Part shown: in pieces, positions 52,746-62,339 of the stretch | How the letters are laid out: every line of letters begins with the position of its first letter | Position numbering within the stretch: position 1 is the stretch's first letter | Assembly: GCF_001434135.1 (NCBI RefSeq) | Contig: NZ_AZEB01000001.1 | Location: 248,001-312,000 of the forward strand | Direction: 5' to 3' | DNA length: 64,000 nt | Source of the DNA: Lentilactobacillus kisonensis DSM 19906 = JCM 15041 | GTDB lineage: Bacteria > Bacillota > Bacilli > Lactobacillales > Lactobacillaceae | Program-made: the position numbers and the translations under genes | The notes under the pieces: generated by a model | The model's database searches: none | What the model was told of the DNA's origin: nothing | The model's input: the letters and a program-made list of their open reading frames with translations, nothing else

Positions 52746-55463
52746 ATGAGAACGTTTGCAATTAGGGCTCGTGACGGGGTTATGGAAATTAACTATTCGG
52801 AAAATTCTAACCAACCCCCGTTTAGGAAATTTATGATCACCTACAACCCCAAATTTTCAATTGGCGATAATCTTGAGAACATTAAGGCTGCCCTCACTGG
52901 GTTACCGATTGATGCAGCAATTATTGAAAATTCGTTGAACTATGAATTTTCTGACACAATCATTGGCATTAATCATCAAAAAATCGATATTGGCTTAGCG
53001 ATTGCCAACATGATGAATATTCCGGTGGTTAATCTTCATAAAGTTCAAGACGTCGGCCTCGAAAAAGCTGTGTCTGAAAAGCAAGAATATTTAAAGTGGC
53101 ATCTCGATTACTACGGCGAATACAGTGGCAAGCGTAACTACGGGCAAGAAGCGATGCTGACAATTGGAAATGGCTACTTTGGCCTTCGTGGGGCATATGT
53201 GGAGGCTAATGCAAACAAGGATAATTACCCTGGAATGTACGTTGCCGGCGTGTACAACCAGCTCACTACCAATATTAACGGCAGAGACGTTGTTAATGAA
53301 GACATGGTAAATTTACCAAACGCCCAATCAATGAGCTTTGGTGTCGATCATCAGCAACCTTTTGAAATTAAAAAAGCCGATATTCAAGATATCTATAGAA
53401 GCTTAGATTTACGTTCTGGTGTCCTGACAACAACGTTACACATTCAATTATCAACTGGTCATATCCTGCAAGTTCGAGCCACTAAAGTTGCTAATATGAC
53501 CAATTGGCATCGTTACTCAATCAAGTATGAAATAAAACCAATCAACTTTTCTGGCAGTTTGCAAGTATATTCAAAGATTGACGGCAATGTCATTAACGGC
53601 AACGTCGAGCGGTACCAAGACTTTGATCAAAAACATATTGATATTATTGGCATGTCCGCTCATGACAACCAAATTTCAATGACCGGTCAAACAAAAACTT
53701 CTCATGTTAATTTTGTGATTAATTCAAAATTATCAAGCAAAGACTTTGATATTAAAAAATTGATTAATGCCGACACAGCAGAAAAGCAAATTCAACAAAC
53801 ACTAAGTATCGACGTTGAACCTGAAAAACACTATCAATTTGAAAAATGTGTCACCGTCTTTACTGATCAAGATAAAAATTCCAACTTAGAATTAGCTGCT
53901 CAAAGGGAGCTTAATAATTCTTCGTTTGATGATACCTTAGCTGACAGCAAAAAGTTCTGGAGCAATGTTTGGCAAAACGCAGATATTCAAATTGGTAATG
54001 ATATGACGAGCCAAAAACTGACCCGGGTCAACATTTACCATATGTTGGTAACCAGTGCCGCGTTGGCTTCCGGAAAGCTTGATGCCTCCGTTGGTGCCCG
54101 AGGATTACACGGTGAAGCGTACCGGGGCCACATCTTCTGGGATGTCACTTTTGATTTGCCATTCTATGCGCTTCATTACCCCGCTATTGCAAAACAGTGT
54201 TTGTTATATCGTTATAAGCGAATTGGCGAGGCTAGAAAGTACGCTGCTACTGAAGATAAGCAGGGCGCAATGTATCCGTGGCAGTCAGGAATGTATGGGG
54301 ATGAACAATCACAATTTGTCCATCTTAACCCGGTAAGCGGCCAATGGGACCCTGATAATAGCCGGCTTCAGCGACACGTTTCCCTTTCTGTTGCCTATGA
54401 CATAATCAATTATGTTCACATCACTGGTGATAACGACTTCATGAAGAACTACGGGCTAGAAATGTTACTTTCAATCTGCAAATTCTGGGTTAGCATGGCC
54501 ACCTACGATAAAGCCGCTGACCGTTATGATATTCACCACGTTATGGGACCTGATGAATTTCACGAAGAATATCCTAACTCGGATGATCATGGTCTAACAA
54601 ATAATGCCTATACTAACATCATGGTTTCGTGGTTATTCGACAAGGTTGCTGGTATTATTGCCAACGAAGATGCTAAATCAGTTGTTGACGCTCACGATAA
54701 AGCCGGTACGGACAATAGTCTACTCGATAAAATGAGTGATATTGCCCATAAACTTCGGCTTGATATTAATGAAGAAGGGATTATCGGTCAGTTCTCCGGT
54801 TACTTTAACCTTTCGAAATTGAACTTTGACTCCTATCGGAAGAAGTATGGTGACATTTCAAGAATTGATCGTCTTCTCAAGGGCGAGGGAAAGTCACCTG
54901 ACTCTTATCAAGTTGCCAAACAAGCTGACACGCTAATGGCCTACTATGAATTACCATTCGCGGAGGTTCAAAACGTTATCACCCGTTTAGGCTATCAACT
55001 CCCTGCCAATTACTTCACAACCAACTTGAGATTTTACCTTGACCGAACCACTCACGGCTCGACCCTCTCAAGAATTGTTTATTCCGTTCTTGATGAAATG
55101 GATGGCAACATGGATCAGTCTTGGCAATTATTTTCAACCGCCCTGTTCTCTGACTACTACGATATTCAGGGTGGCACAACCGCTGAAGGGATTCACCTTG
55201 GTGTAATGGGCGCAACCCTAGAAATTGAAACAAAATGTTATGGTGGTGTTCGGTTCGATACTAATGAAGTTTCAATCAACCCCCACCTTCCTACGGGCTG
55301 GCATAAATTATCATTTAAACAAACATATCAAGGAATTACCTATAGCTTTGAAATTGACCACCATAAGATTAACGTCACGGCTGATGCTAACACTCATGTC
55401 AAAGTTGCTGATAAAGCTTATTCACTGTCCAAGAACAAACCAACGACAATTACCTACAAATAA
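52746..55463 (+). CDS. GH65 disaccharide phosphorylase with N-terminal extension
   Basis: The 905-residue enzyme has the GH65 core: NGYFGLRGAYVE near residue 140, an alpha/alpha barrel with WDVTFDLPFYALHYP and the catalytic acid in HHVMGPDEFHEEY near 600. These enzymes split an alpha-glucoside (maltose, trehalose, kojibiose or a relative) with phosphate to beta-glucose-1-phosphate; the sugar cannot be told by eye. Most GH65 proteins start about 20-30 residues before NGYxGxRG; here about 115 extra residues (MRTFAIRARDGVMEINYS...) precede it. pgmB follows, completing the pathway. GAGG lies 7 bases before the ATG. Confidence 0.92.
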   Translation: MRTFAIRARDGVMEINYSENSNQPPFRKFMITYNPKFSIGDNLENIKAALTGLPIDAAIIENSLNYEFSDTIIGINHQKIDIGLAIANMMNIPVVNLHKVQDVGLEKAVSEKQEYLKWHLDYYGEYSGKRNYGQEAMLTIGNGYFGLRGAYVEANANKDNYPGMYVAGVYNQLTTNINGRDVVNEDMVNLPNAQSMSFGVDHQQPFEIKKADIQDIYRSLDLRSGVLTTTLHIQLSTGHILQVRATKVANMTNWHRYSIKYEIKPINFSGSLQVYSKIDGNVINGNVERYQDFDQKHIDIIGMSAHDNQISMTGQTKTSHVNFVINSKLSSKDFDIKKLINADTAEKQIQQTLSIDVEPEKHYQFEKCVTVFTDQDKNSNLELAAQRELNNSSFDDTLADSKKFWSNVWQNADIQIGNDMTSQKLTRVNIYHMLVTSAALASGKLDASVGARGLHGEAYRGHIFWDVTFDLPFYALHYPAIAKQCLLYRYKRIGEARKYAATEDKQGAMYPWQSGMYGDEQSQFVHLNPVSGQWDPDNSRLQRHVSLSVAYDIINYVHITGDNDFMKNYGLEMLLSICKFWVSMATYDKAADRYDIHHVMGPDEFHEEYPNSDDHGLTNNAYTNIMVSWLFDKVAGIIANEDAKSVVDAHDKAGTDNSLLDKMSDIAHKLRLDINEEGIIGQFSGYFNLSKLNFDSYRKKYGDISRIDRLLKGEGKSPDSYQVAKQADTLMAYYELPFAEVQNVITRLGYQLPANYFTTNLRFYLDRTTHGSTLSRIVYSVLDEMDGNMDQSWQLFSTALFSDYYDIQGGTTAEGIHLGVMGATLEIETKCYGGVRFDTNEVSINPHLPTGWHKLSFKQTYQGITYSFEIDHHKINVTADANTHVKVADKAYSLSKNKPTTITYK

Positions 55464-55480
55464 AATAGGAGTGATTTATA

Positions 55481-56152
55481 ATGGCAAAATTTTCAGATAT
55501 TAAAGGATTTGTATTTGATTTAGATGGCGTTATTACCGATACATCAGTATTTCATAGTCAGGCTTGGCATCAAGTAGCTGATAAGGTTGGTGCCCCTTGG
55601 TCAAAGGAGCTTGAAGATGGCCTTAAGGGAATTAGTCGAATGGATTCCCTGGAAATGATCTTAAAGGCTGGTAACCTTCAAGACAAGTATACTGATGATC
55701 AAAAGGTTGCTTTAGCCACCGAAAAAAATACAAATTATCTTAAATTAGTTGATAAAATGACCCCAGCTAATATTCTTCCAGGCATCAAAGAATTTTTAGA
55801 TGAGATTAAAAACGGTGGCTATTTATTATCACTGGCTTCTGCATCAAAAAACGCCCCAACGGTATTAAACAAGCTACGGTTGACCGACTACTTCCCAAAA
55901 ATTGTTGACCCTAAAACATTAAGTAAGGGGAAGCCAGACCCTGAGATTTATTTAAAGGGAGCCAAATTGATTGATTTAAGACCAGCACAATGTATTGGTG
56001 TAGAAGACGCCGCTGCTGGAGTCGAATCGATTAATGCGGCTGGTGAGACGTCAATCGGCATTGGTGATAAGACAATTTTACAAGCTGCTGACGTTAATTT
56101 TGAGAGTACTGCTGAAATGACACTTGCTAATATTAAAAAACAAATGGATTAA
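55481..56152 (+). CDS. pgmB: Beta-phosphoglucomutase
   Basis: This HAD-superfamily enzyme converts beta-glucose-1-phosphate to glucose-6-phosphate. The 223 residues show KGFVFDLDGVITDTS (nucleophile Asp near 13), a cap domain, SLASASKNAP near 120, LSKGKPDPEIYLK near 150 and IGVEDAAAGVESI near 172. The ATG lies 17 bases past the GH65 stop behind AGGAGTG. The two form an operon for disaccharide use. Confidence 0.95.
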   Translation: MAKFSDIKGFVFDLDGVITDTSVFHSQAWHQVADKVGAPWSKELEDGLKGISRMDSLEMILKAGNLQDKYTDDQKVALATEKNTNYLKLVDKMTPANILPGIKEFLDEIKNGGYLLSLASASKNAPTVLNKLRLTDYFPKIVDPKTLSKGKPDPEIYLKGAKLIDLRPAQCIGVEDAAAGVESINAAGETSIGIGDKTILQAADVNFESTAEMTLANIKKQMD

Positions 56153-56188
56153 CTGCAGGATAAAGCGGTTAGTTTCCATAATATAAAT

Positions 56189-56240
56189 AAAGGGTCCAAA
56201 TATCCAAGCTCTTTGCAGGATATTCGGACCCTTTGTTTAT
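56189..56240 (+). terminator. Terminator of the GH65-pgmB operon
   Basis: AAAGGGTCC pairs with GGACCCTTT and AATATCC with GGATATT, followed by TGTTTAT. It lies 37 bases past the pgmB stop. Confidence 0.8.
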
Positions 56241-56413
56241 ACTTTGGAAATTACTTTATTTACAACATTTTTGAGGTATAACAGTCAGAATTGAAAAATA
56301 ATTGGATTGCGCTCTGCTGATATTGTAAGAGAAAAGAAGCTGTCAATACGCAAATCACTTCAGCCTTAACATTGAATACAATTAGATTATTGTCTCTATA
56401 CAAACAGACTTCA

Positions 56414-57184
56414 TTACTTAATTAACCCATAGTGCTTCAACCCATTCACAATGCCACCGTTGATATTGGAGGTTGTCACAAAGGACGCTTTAGCTTTAAC
56501 GTCTGGGTGACCATTTCCCATCGCTACAGGATAATCAACTTGAGCAAACATCTGCAGGTCGTTTAATTGATCACCAAACGCATATGATGGAATATCTTCA
56601 AGTTGCGCCTTTTTCAATAGCGCTTGGATACCCGTTTGCTTTGAAACACCCCATTTCATTGTATCCAAACAACGCGGATTGTTCCTAACTAATGACAATT
56701 TACCTTTGAAAGCGTCTTGATATAATTTATCTTTATCGTAATTAAATACATTAAGAAAATTAACCTCATGGGTCTTGTAAAAGTCCGGTTCAACGTGTGG
56801 TGTTAATCTAAGAAGTCGATAATTAACCGTTGTTAAATCATTTTCAGCGGTGAGGGCAAACGTTTCGTTGTTATAAAACGAAATCACATCCCCCTGCTCC
56901 TTAGCAAATGCAAGGATCTCTTCAATCACATCATCACTAATTTGTTCCGCTTTTAATTTCTTTCCTTCATACTGAACATAGCTACCATTGGCGCTGACCA
57001 ATGAATTAATACCAGTCGCATCAATGACGTATTGAATTTCAAAAATATTTCGACCAGTTGAAATGACAGGCAAAATATTATTTTCCCGCAACTGATTGAT
57101 AGCTGCGATGTTGTCATCAGAAACATTCTTTTGGTTATCAAATAACGTCCCGTCTAGATCAAAAAAAACAACCGCTTTATACAT
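56414..57184 (-). CDS. Cof-type HAD phosphatase
   Basis: The 256-residue protein has VFFDLDGTLFDNQKNV (DxDxT) near residue 7, a lid domain, and SYAFGDQLNDLQMF near 205, the Cof/IIB HAD layout. It is likely a sugar- or nucleotide-phosphate phosphatase; the substrate is unknown. The ATG at 57182-57184 has GGAGGG 6 bases upstream. Confidence 0.9.
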   Translation of the reverse strand: MYKAVVFFDLDGTLFDNQKNVSDDNIAAINQLRENNILPVISTGRNIFEIQYVIDATGINSLVSANGSYVQYEGKKLKAEQISDDVIEEILAFAKEQGDVISFYNNETFALTAENDLTTVNYRLLRLTPHVEPDFYKTHEVNFLNVFNYDKDKLYQDAFKGKLSLVRNNPRCLDTMKWGVSKQTGIQALLKKAQLEDIPSYAFGDQLNDLQMFAQVDYPVAMGNGHPDVKAKASFVTTSNINGGIVNGLKHYGLIK

Positions 57185-57289
57185 TGGATTCCCTCCATTT
57201 AAACTCGTTACATATATTGTACTACTTAATGGCAAAGCCCCTTTGATTTTCGCCTTACTTTTTCAAAAAAATTAAGACCAGTTTCTTAC

Positions 57290-57404
57290 CGCTGGGATCT
57301 AACATCCTTTCAAGTTCCATACTCAAGACCCCTTGAGGACAACTTATGAACTGATTGCTAATTATCTGGTTCCACGCTCACTAGATTAGGACAGCTCCGC
57401 TCAC
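57290..57404 (-). repeat. Decayed hairpin repeat plus minimal end remnant
   Basis: On the minus strand 57387-57404 reads GTGAGCGGA directly joined to GCTGTCCTA, the two outer ends of the 119-bp family with the middle missing. After it GTGAGCGTGG at 57374-57381 starts a weak match (CATAAGT, TATGGAACTT) running to about 57290. The end match is exact; the larger copy is uncertain. Confidence 0.5.
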
Positions 57405-57476
57405 CAAAAATATATATTGTGTCGTCTCCTTTTGTGATACACTATATCTTGTAACTTTATTAAAAGAGGGGCTACC

Positions 57477-58130
57477 ATGGTGATAATTACAGCAGGAATG
57501 ATTGGTGTCGGAAAAACAACGTTAACAGCAAAAATTGCAGATCATCTTGGAACTAAAGCATTTTTTGAACCAGTTGGCGAGAATCCGGTACTGCCACTTT
57601 ACTATTCAAATCCAAAGCAGTACGGTTTTTTACTGCAAATCTATTTCCTAAACAAACGGTTTTCAATGATCAAGCAAGCTTTGAACAATGATAATAACGT
57701 TTTGGATCGCTCAATCTATGAAGACGCCTTGTTTACTAGGGAGAACAATGCTGAAGGGAATATTTCAGACACTGAGTTATCCGTTTATCTAAAATTACTA
57801 GATAACATGATGAACGAACTCAGTCAATTGCCTAAGAAAGCGCCCGATCTGCTTGTGTACGCTGATAGTGATTTTGATACAATCAAGTACCGCATCAAGA
57901 AGCGTGGTCGTGAATATGAACAATTCGATGATAATCCAGGACTACAAGACTATTACTTCAAGATGTGGGCTGCCTACAAAAAATGGTACCAGGAATACAA
58001 CGTCAGCCCTAAGATTCGAATTGACCTTCAGAAATATGATTTGACAGAACCTAAGAACGTTGATATTGTTTTGAAACAAATTGACGAAGCACTTACGAAG
58101 ATTAGAGAACCTCAAAAAGAAAGTTTATAG
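57477..58130 (+). CDS. Deoxynucleoside kinase
   Basis: The 217-residue kinase has P-loop AGMIGVGKTTLTAK near residue 6, FFEPVGENPVLPLYY near 30 and DRSIYEDALF near 75, matching the dGK/dAK family of lactobacilli. It salvages deoxypurine (or related) nucleosides. Only one kinase gene is here, whereas some lactobacilli carry a tandem pair. AGAGGGG precedes the ATG; TGATACACT at 57435-57443 could be an extended -10. Confidence 0.92.
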   Translation: MVIITAGMIGVGKTTLTAKIADHLGTKAFFEPVGENPVLPLYYSNPKQYGFLLQIYFLNKRFSMIKQALNNDNNVLDRSIYEDALFTRENNAEGNISDTELSVYLKLLDNMMNELSQLPKKAPDLLVYADSDFDTIKYRIKKRGREYEQFDDNPGLQDYYFKMWAAYKKWYQEYNVSPKIRIDLQKYDLTEPKNVDIVLKQIDEALTKIREPQKESL

Positions 58131-58157
58131 AAACTGTGACTGGTCAACAACTGTTAA

Positions 58158-58222
58158 TTAAAAGCAGCTCGCACAGACATCCAAATTAAAACTTTGGATT
58201 GAATGTACAGGCTGCTTTTATT
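58158..58222 (+). terminator. Terminator between dNK and DUF1835 genes
   Basis: AAAAGCAGC pairs with GCTGCTTTT; an inner TCCAAA/TTTGGA pair extends the stem. It serves both converging genes. Confidence 0.8.
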
Positions 58223-58252
58223 TATTTGGGTCAATTTTTCTGGAATTGAGAC

Positions 58253-59050
58253 CTATCCCTTTAATCGAACACTACCTAGCTCTAGGCTACCAATCCCCTG
58301 ACCATCCTTTTTGTAATCTAAGACGCCCTTTGAAATTAAATACTCTACTCGATGTTGATACCACCAGTCTGGAACCCCCACTGGGAAGCGACCAAGCGTC
58401 TCACCAATAATTCGAAGAACGTTTCTAAATCTTCTGGCACTTATTTGACTGATTAAAAACTGATCATAAAAGGTGATTGGTTGGCTCAAGATATGACCAT
58501 TAACGTTTGCCCGCACAGGGGTGTTATCATTTCGTAATGCCATCCAGGCACGGCCATACGCTTGGCGTTGTGGGTTCGTAAGCGGCCTCTGTAAGTCAAG
58601 CAATGCTAGATTATCAATATCTTCGGCAAATATTTCACCCAAACTCGCAAAGGTTCTTAATCCTTTTACGGTAACGTAGGATAATGGAATGTGAATTTCA
58701 ACGGATTGGATTCTTTTCCCTGCTAACCATTCGCATAGCCAAAGGAAACCACAGTAATCATCGCTAGCTTCACTCCACCAAATACGAATCAAATCATCTT
58801 GATTAACCAGATCAGAAAGTCTTTCAAGCGATTCATTTAAAGATCGCACGCACTCAGACGTGGATGTCAACTTATCATGAGTGCTTTGAATCTTGTAAAG
58901 TGTCCGCCGATTCTCTAGAAAATTCCCCTGATTAATATCTCCCAAGCTTAAATGCATTGGCAAAGAAATGACCTCATTATTAATATTTTTTTGTTGATAA
59001 TAGTATTTTAACGTTGCCGCAAAGCTATCGTTAAATAAAACATCGATCAT
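58253..59050 (-). CDS. DUF1835 domain protein
   Basis: The 265-residue protein begins MIDVLFNDSFAATLKYYY and has the DUF1835 (about 1-130) and DUF3658-like C-terminal layout (GRAWMALRNDNTPVRANVNG near 165; WWYQHRVEYLISKG near 225). Function is unknown. Its start follows GGGG at a fair distance. A hairpin repeat lies upstream. Confidence 0.8.
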   Translation of the reverse strand: MIDVLFNDSFAATLKYYYQQKNINNEVISLPMHLSLGDINQGNFLENRRTLYKIQSTHDKLTSTSECVRSLNESLERLSDLVNQDDLIRIWWSEASDDYCGFLWLCEWLAGKRIQSVEIHIPLSYVTVKGLRTFASLGEIFAEDIDNLALLDLQRPLTNPQRQAYGRAWMALRNDNTPVRANVNGHILSQPITFYDQFLISQISARRFRNVLRIIGETLGRFPVGVPDWWYQHRVEYLISKGVLDYKKDGQGIGSLELGSVRLKG

Positions 59051-59075
59051 GTGTATTTCCCCATCAACTAAAATA

Positions 59076-59194
59076 GTGAGCAGAGCAAAGCGTTTAGAAA
59101 TCGGAGTGTAAGTCTCCTATCGAGGAAATTCCCGGGCTTGGAATTTTTTCGATAGGTGCTTACGCGCAGATTTCTGCTTTGCGCAGTTGTCCTA
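59076..59194 (+). repeat. Hairpin repeat, copy F
   Basis: A 119-base unit, GTGAGCAGAGCAAAGCG to GCGCAGTTGTCCTA. The inner stem CCTATCGA pairs exactly with TCGATAGG and the tip is TTCCcgggcttGGAA. It stands 25 bases upstream of the DUF1835 gene start, alone. Confidence 0.9.
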
Positions 59195-59296
59195 GAATTG
59201 CTAAATCTGTGTACCCAAGAAGTATAAACTTATCAGCAGACATGTTGCAATACCAAACAATGATTAATGCAACTGTTAGTTGAAAAGCTCATGACG

Positions 59297-59339
59297 AAAA
59301 AGCGCTTCAGCAAACCTTCAAACTGCTGAAACGTTTTTT
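59297..59339 (-). terminator. Terminator of the second Usp gene
   Basis: On the minus strand AAAAAACGtTTCAGCA pairs with TGCTGAAgCGCTTTTT, with T run, 25 bases past the stop. Confidence 0.85.
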
Positions 59340-59363
59340 GAATAAAAAAATATCAATAAATCA

Positions 59364-59834
59364 TTATTTTTTATCCCGGTGAACAACAAAAACATCGCAC
59401 GGAGCCTGTGAAATAACAAAGGCAGCGGTTGAGCCCATTGCAACTCGATTAACAAAGTTAGCCCCCGTTGCACCAATAACAATCGCATCAATTCCTTCAT
59501 CAGCGACAATATCTCTAGCTAACAAGGTTTTAGGGTCACCAGATGTCACCAATGTCTTGACGGTGATTCCCCGTTCCCTGGCTTGGCTAGCATACTTGGC
59601 AACCAATCGATTGTATCTCCCCTTCAATTCATCAACTGCACTTGGATTAATGCTGCCAAACCCTAGCAATGCGGATTTGGCAACACCAATAATTTCCCGG
59701 TCGTTGATGATTGCAGCAATGGTCAATTTTGCCTTGTTATGTTCCGCAATCGAAATGGCTTTAGCCACCGCTTTAGCTGCAGTTTTCGATCCATCAACCC
59801 CAACTAATATATTCGTATAGTTAAATTCAAGCAT
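59364..59834 (-). CDS. Universal stress protein (UspA family)
   Basis: The 156-residue protein begins with a short MLEFNYTNILVGVDGSKTAAKA and has the ATP loop IVIGATGANFVNRVAMGSTAAFV near residue 120. It is a second Usp in the window. It lies 16 bases after pepV, so it may be co-transcribed. GAGGTG precedes the ATG. Confidence 0.92.
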   Translation of the reverse strand: MLEFNYTNILVGVDGSKTAAKAVAKAISIAEHNKAKLTIAAIINDREIIGVAKSALLGFGSINPSAVDELKGRYNRLVAKYASQARERGITVKTLVTSGDPKTLLARDIVADEGIDAIVIGATGANFVNRVAMGSTAAFVISQAPCDVFVVHRDKK

Positions 59835-59850
59835 GTTGGCACCTCGTTAC

Positions 59851-61254
59851 TTACTTGGCTGTCAGTTCATAAATCGATTGACCATAAATTGCCATTGCTT
59901 TAAGTAAATCATCAACCGGTTGAAATTCGTTTGCTTGATGCATTGTGTCTTTGGTTCCTGGGAACAATGCCCCAAAGGCAACGCCACGCTTCATTAAGCG
60001 GGCGTATGTTCCCCCACCAACAACTTCTGGTTTGGCCTGACTATCACCTGATTGTTCTTCATAAACCCTGAGCAACGTTTTCACAATTGGGTCATCAGGA
60101 TCAACATAATGCGGTTCCATATTATCAGTTTCTTCAACTTTTCCATTATGATTACCGGCTGCCGTTATTAATTGACTCAAAATCTCCTGATCAGACGTTC
60201 CCTTTGGATACCTAAAATTAGTATTAATCGTCCCGCCCTTTCGAGCATCAAAACTCATAATGCCAATATTCATGGTGACTTCTCCCATAACATCGTCAAC
60301 ATGATTTGCACCAATCTTCGTTGCCCTGGAATCATCATGTAAGTCACTAGCTAGAAAATCAATGAAGTGTTTTGCATCACCATTAAAGTCAAATTGTTGT
60401 AAAAACTTAGCTAAATAAGTCCCAGCATTGACACCATTCTTAGGTTCCATTGCATGCGCAGCTTTACCAATCAAATGGACAGAAACGCCCCCCTCAGTTG
60501 CCTTAACATCGCCAGAAAGTGGGTTATTATCCAAGAATTTTGTAAATGAATCTGCAAAGGCTTCGTTGTCATCAGTCTCAACTAACGCAGTTGCGTTACC
60601 AGGGACCATGTTAGGCCGAAGACCCGACTCAAAGCTTTTCAGTGTAAATTCTTCACCATTTGTATTACCAAAAGTGGTCACATAAGTCGAGTTTCCTTTT
60701 TCACCATTAATCAGAGGAAATTCTGCATCCGGTGAGAATCCAAACGTTGGCTCTGGTTCCACTTCAAAGTAATGCTTCATCCCCGTCCAATGACTCTCTT
60801 CATCCGTTCCAACAATTAGCCGAATCTTCATGTTGGGGGTAATCCCATGATCCTTAAGCATCTTAAGACCATAATAAGCTGCCAATGCCGGCCCCTTATC
60901 GTCAGAAGTTCCCCGGCCATAAACGTTGCCGTCTTTTTCAACCATTTCAAACGGATCAGTTTCCCAGCCATCTCCAGCAGGCATGACATCTGCATGAGCC
61001 TGCATAGCCATCGTCTGCTCACCTGAACCGTATTCGATATAACCAACGATATTGTCAATATTCTTTGTCGTAAAACCATCTCGTTTCCCAAAGGAAAGAA
61101 ACTTTAACATGGCTTTAGTAGGCCCTTCACCAAGTGGATAAGTATCAGTAGCGTGCTCATCATCACGGACACTCGCAATACTGATTAATTCTTTTAGATC
61201 CTTCAAATATGAATCACGATAACTTTGTGATTGTTGTTTCCAATCAATTGTCAT
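59851..61254 (-). CDS. pepV: Dipeptidase PepV
   Basis: The 467-residue M20 metallopeptidase cleaves dipeptides in the cytosol. Zinc and catalytic motifs: MAMQAHADVMPAGDGW near 85, YGRGTSDDKGPALAAYYGL near 115, VGTDEESHWTGMKHY near 150 and ALFPGTKDTMHQANE near 435. The normal length and the place next to usp and a flippase-like gene are seen in lactobacilli. GGGAG precedes the ATG. Confidence 0.96.
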   Translation of the reverse strand: MTIDWKQQSQSYRDSYLKDLKELISIASVRDDEHATDTYPLGEGPTKAMLKFLSFGKRDGFTTKNIDNIVGYIEYGSGEQTMAMQAHADVMPAGDGWETDPFEMVEKDGNVYGRGTSDDKGPALAAYYGLKMLKDHGITPNMKIRLIVGTDEESHWTGMKHYFEVEPEPTFGFSPDAEFPLINGEKGNSTYVTTFGNTNGEEFTLKSFESGLRPNMVPGNATALVETDDNEAFADSFTKFLDNNPLSGDVKATEGGVSVHLIGKAAHAMEPKNGVNAGTYLAKFLQQFDFNGDAKHFIDFLASDLHDDSRATKIGANHVDDVMGEVTMNIGIMSFDARKGGTINTNFRYPKGTSDQEILSQLITAAGNHNGKVEETDNMEPHYVDPDDPIVKTLLRVYEEQSGDSQAKPEVVGGGTYARLMKRGVAFGALFPGTKDTMHQANEFQPVDDLLKAMAIYGQSIYELTAK

Positions 61255-61372
61255 TTATTTTCACTCCCGTCATATAACTGTATTTTATCACAGAAATTAA
61301 GTGAGGTTATTATTGTTCAACAAGGTCGATGGTATACTGAAGGCAATTAAATTCATTAGGAGCATCATAATT

Positions 61373-62215
61373 ATGGAAAAAATTACTGAAAATTTATTAA
61401 CAAAAGTGATTCGTAAACGCCCTGCAAATAGTTTTAAGGGAACATATGGCAAAGTCGTTTTGATCGGTGGCAGTCAAAACTTCGGGGGGGCAATTATCAT
61501 GGCATCATTAGCAGCTGTGTACAGCGGTGCTGGTTTAGTCACAACCATTACCAACCCAACCAATCAATCCAGCTTACACGACTGGCTGCCTGAAGCAATG
61601 TTTGTCGATGACAATCAATTCGACGCTGCTCAATCAATTGTCACCGCGGCTAATGTGATCGTCATCGGTCCAGGCCTTGGAACTGACCAACATGCTCTGT
61701 CATTGTTAAAACAAACCTTTGCACTCGCTAAAACAGGCCAAGTTTTAGTAATCGACGGCTCAGCATTAACTTTAATCGCCCAAAATAACTTAGCCCTTCC
61801 AAAGGGACCACTCAATGTTTTAACCCCTCATCAAATGGAATGGCAACGCCTTTCAGGAATTAAGATTGCCAATCAAACTACTCAAAAAAATCGTGAGGTC
61901 GCTAATCAACTTGGGGCAATTGTCGTCGTAAAATCACATCGAACCCAAGTTTACGTTGATAATCAGGTATATGAAAACCCGGGTGGTACCCCCGCACAAG
62001 CAACTGGTGGCATGGGTGATACGTTAGCAGGGATGATTGGTGGCTTTACCGCTCAATTTAATAATAAATCCGAGGCGGTACTGGCGGCGGTTTATACCCA
62101 TAGCGCAATTGCTGATGAACTTGCAAAAAAGCAGTACGTCGTTTTGCCCCATCAGATTAGTGAAGCCTTACCAACCTTTATGCTGCAACATCAGGGTGCG
62201 AACCAAGCCGAATAG
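61373..62215 (+). CDS. nnrD: ADP-dependent NAD(P)H-hydrate dehydratase
   Basis: NnrD repairs damaged NAD(P)H. The 280 residues have GTYGKVVLIGGSQNFGGAI near 20, VIVIGPGLGTDQHA near 95, NVLTPHQMEWQRL near 145 and ATGGMGDTLAGMIGGF near 213, the family signature. The ATG at 61373 follows AGGAG with 10-base spacing. Confidence 0.94.
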   Translation: MEKITENLLTKVIRKRPANSFKGTYGKVVLIGGSQNFGGAIIMASLAAVYSGAGLVTTITNPTNQSSLHDWLPEAMFVDDNQFDAAQSIVTAANVIVIGPGLGTDQHALSLLKQTFALAKTGQVLVIDGSALTLIAQNNLALPKGPLNVLTPHQMEWQRLSGIKIANQTTQKNREVANQLGAIVVVKSHRTQVYVDNQVYENPGGTPAQATGGMGDTLAGMIGGFTAQFNNKSEAVLAAVYTHSAIADELAKKQYVVLPHQISEALPTFMLQHQGANQAE

Positions 62216-62221
62216 GGACTT

Positions 62222-62290
62222 CCTTTTAAGAAGAATTTCCAGGCTTGGAACTGTTCCAACCGGTGCTTACATGCAACCTCCTGTTTAAGA
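62222..62290 (+). repeat. Partial hairpin repeat, copy G
   Basis: AAGAATTTCCAGGCTTGGAA and then CCGGTGCTTACATGCAA resemble the middle and right arm of the 119-bp family. The ends and left arm are lost or changed. It begins just past the nnrD stop. Confidence 0.6.
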
Positions 62291-62339
62291 AAGCACATTT
62301 AATCAGAATTCAATGCCAAGCGATTACCTCAGAAACGTC

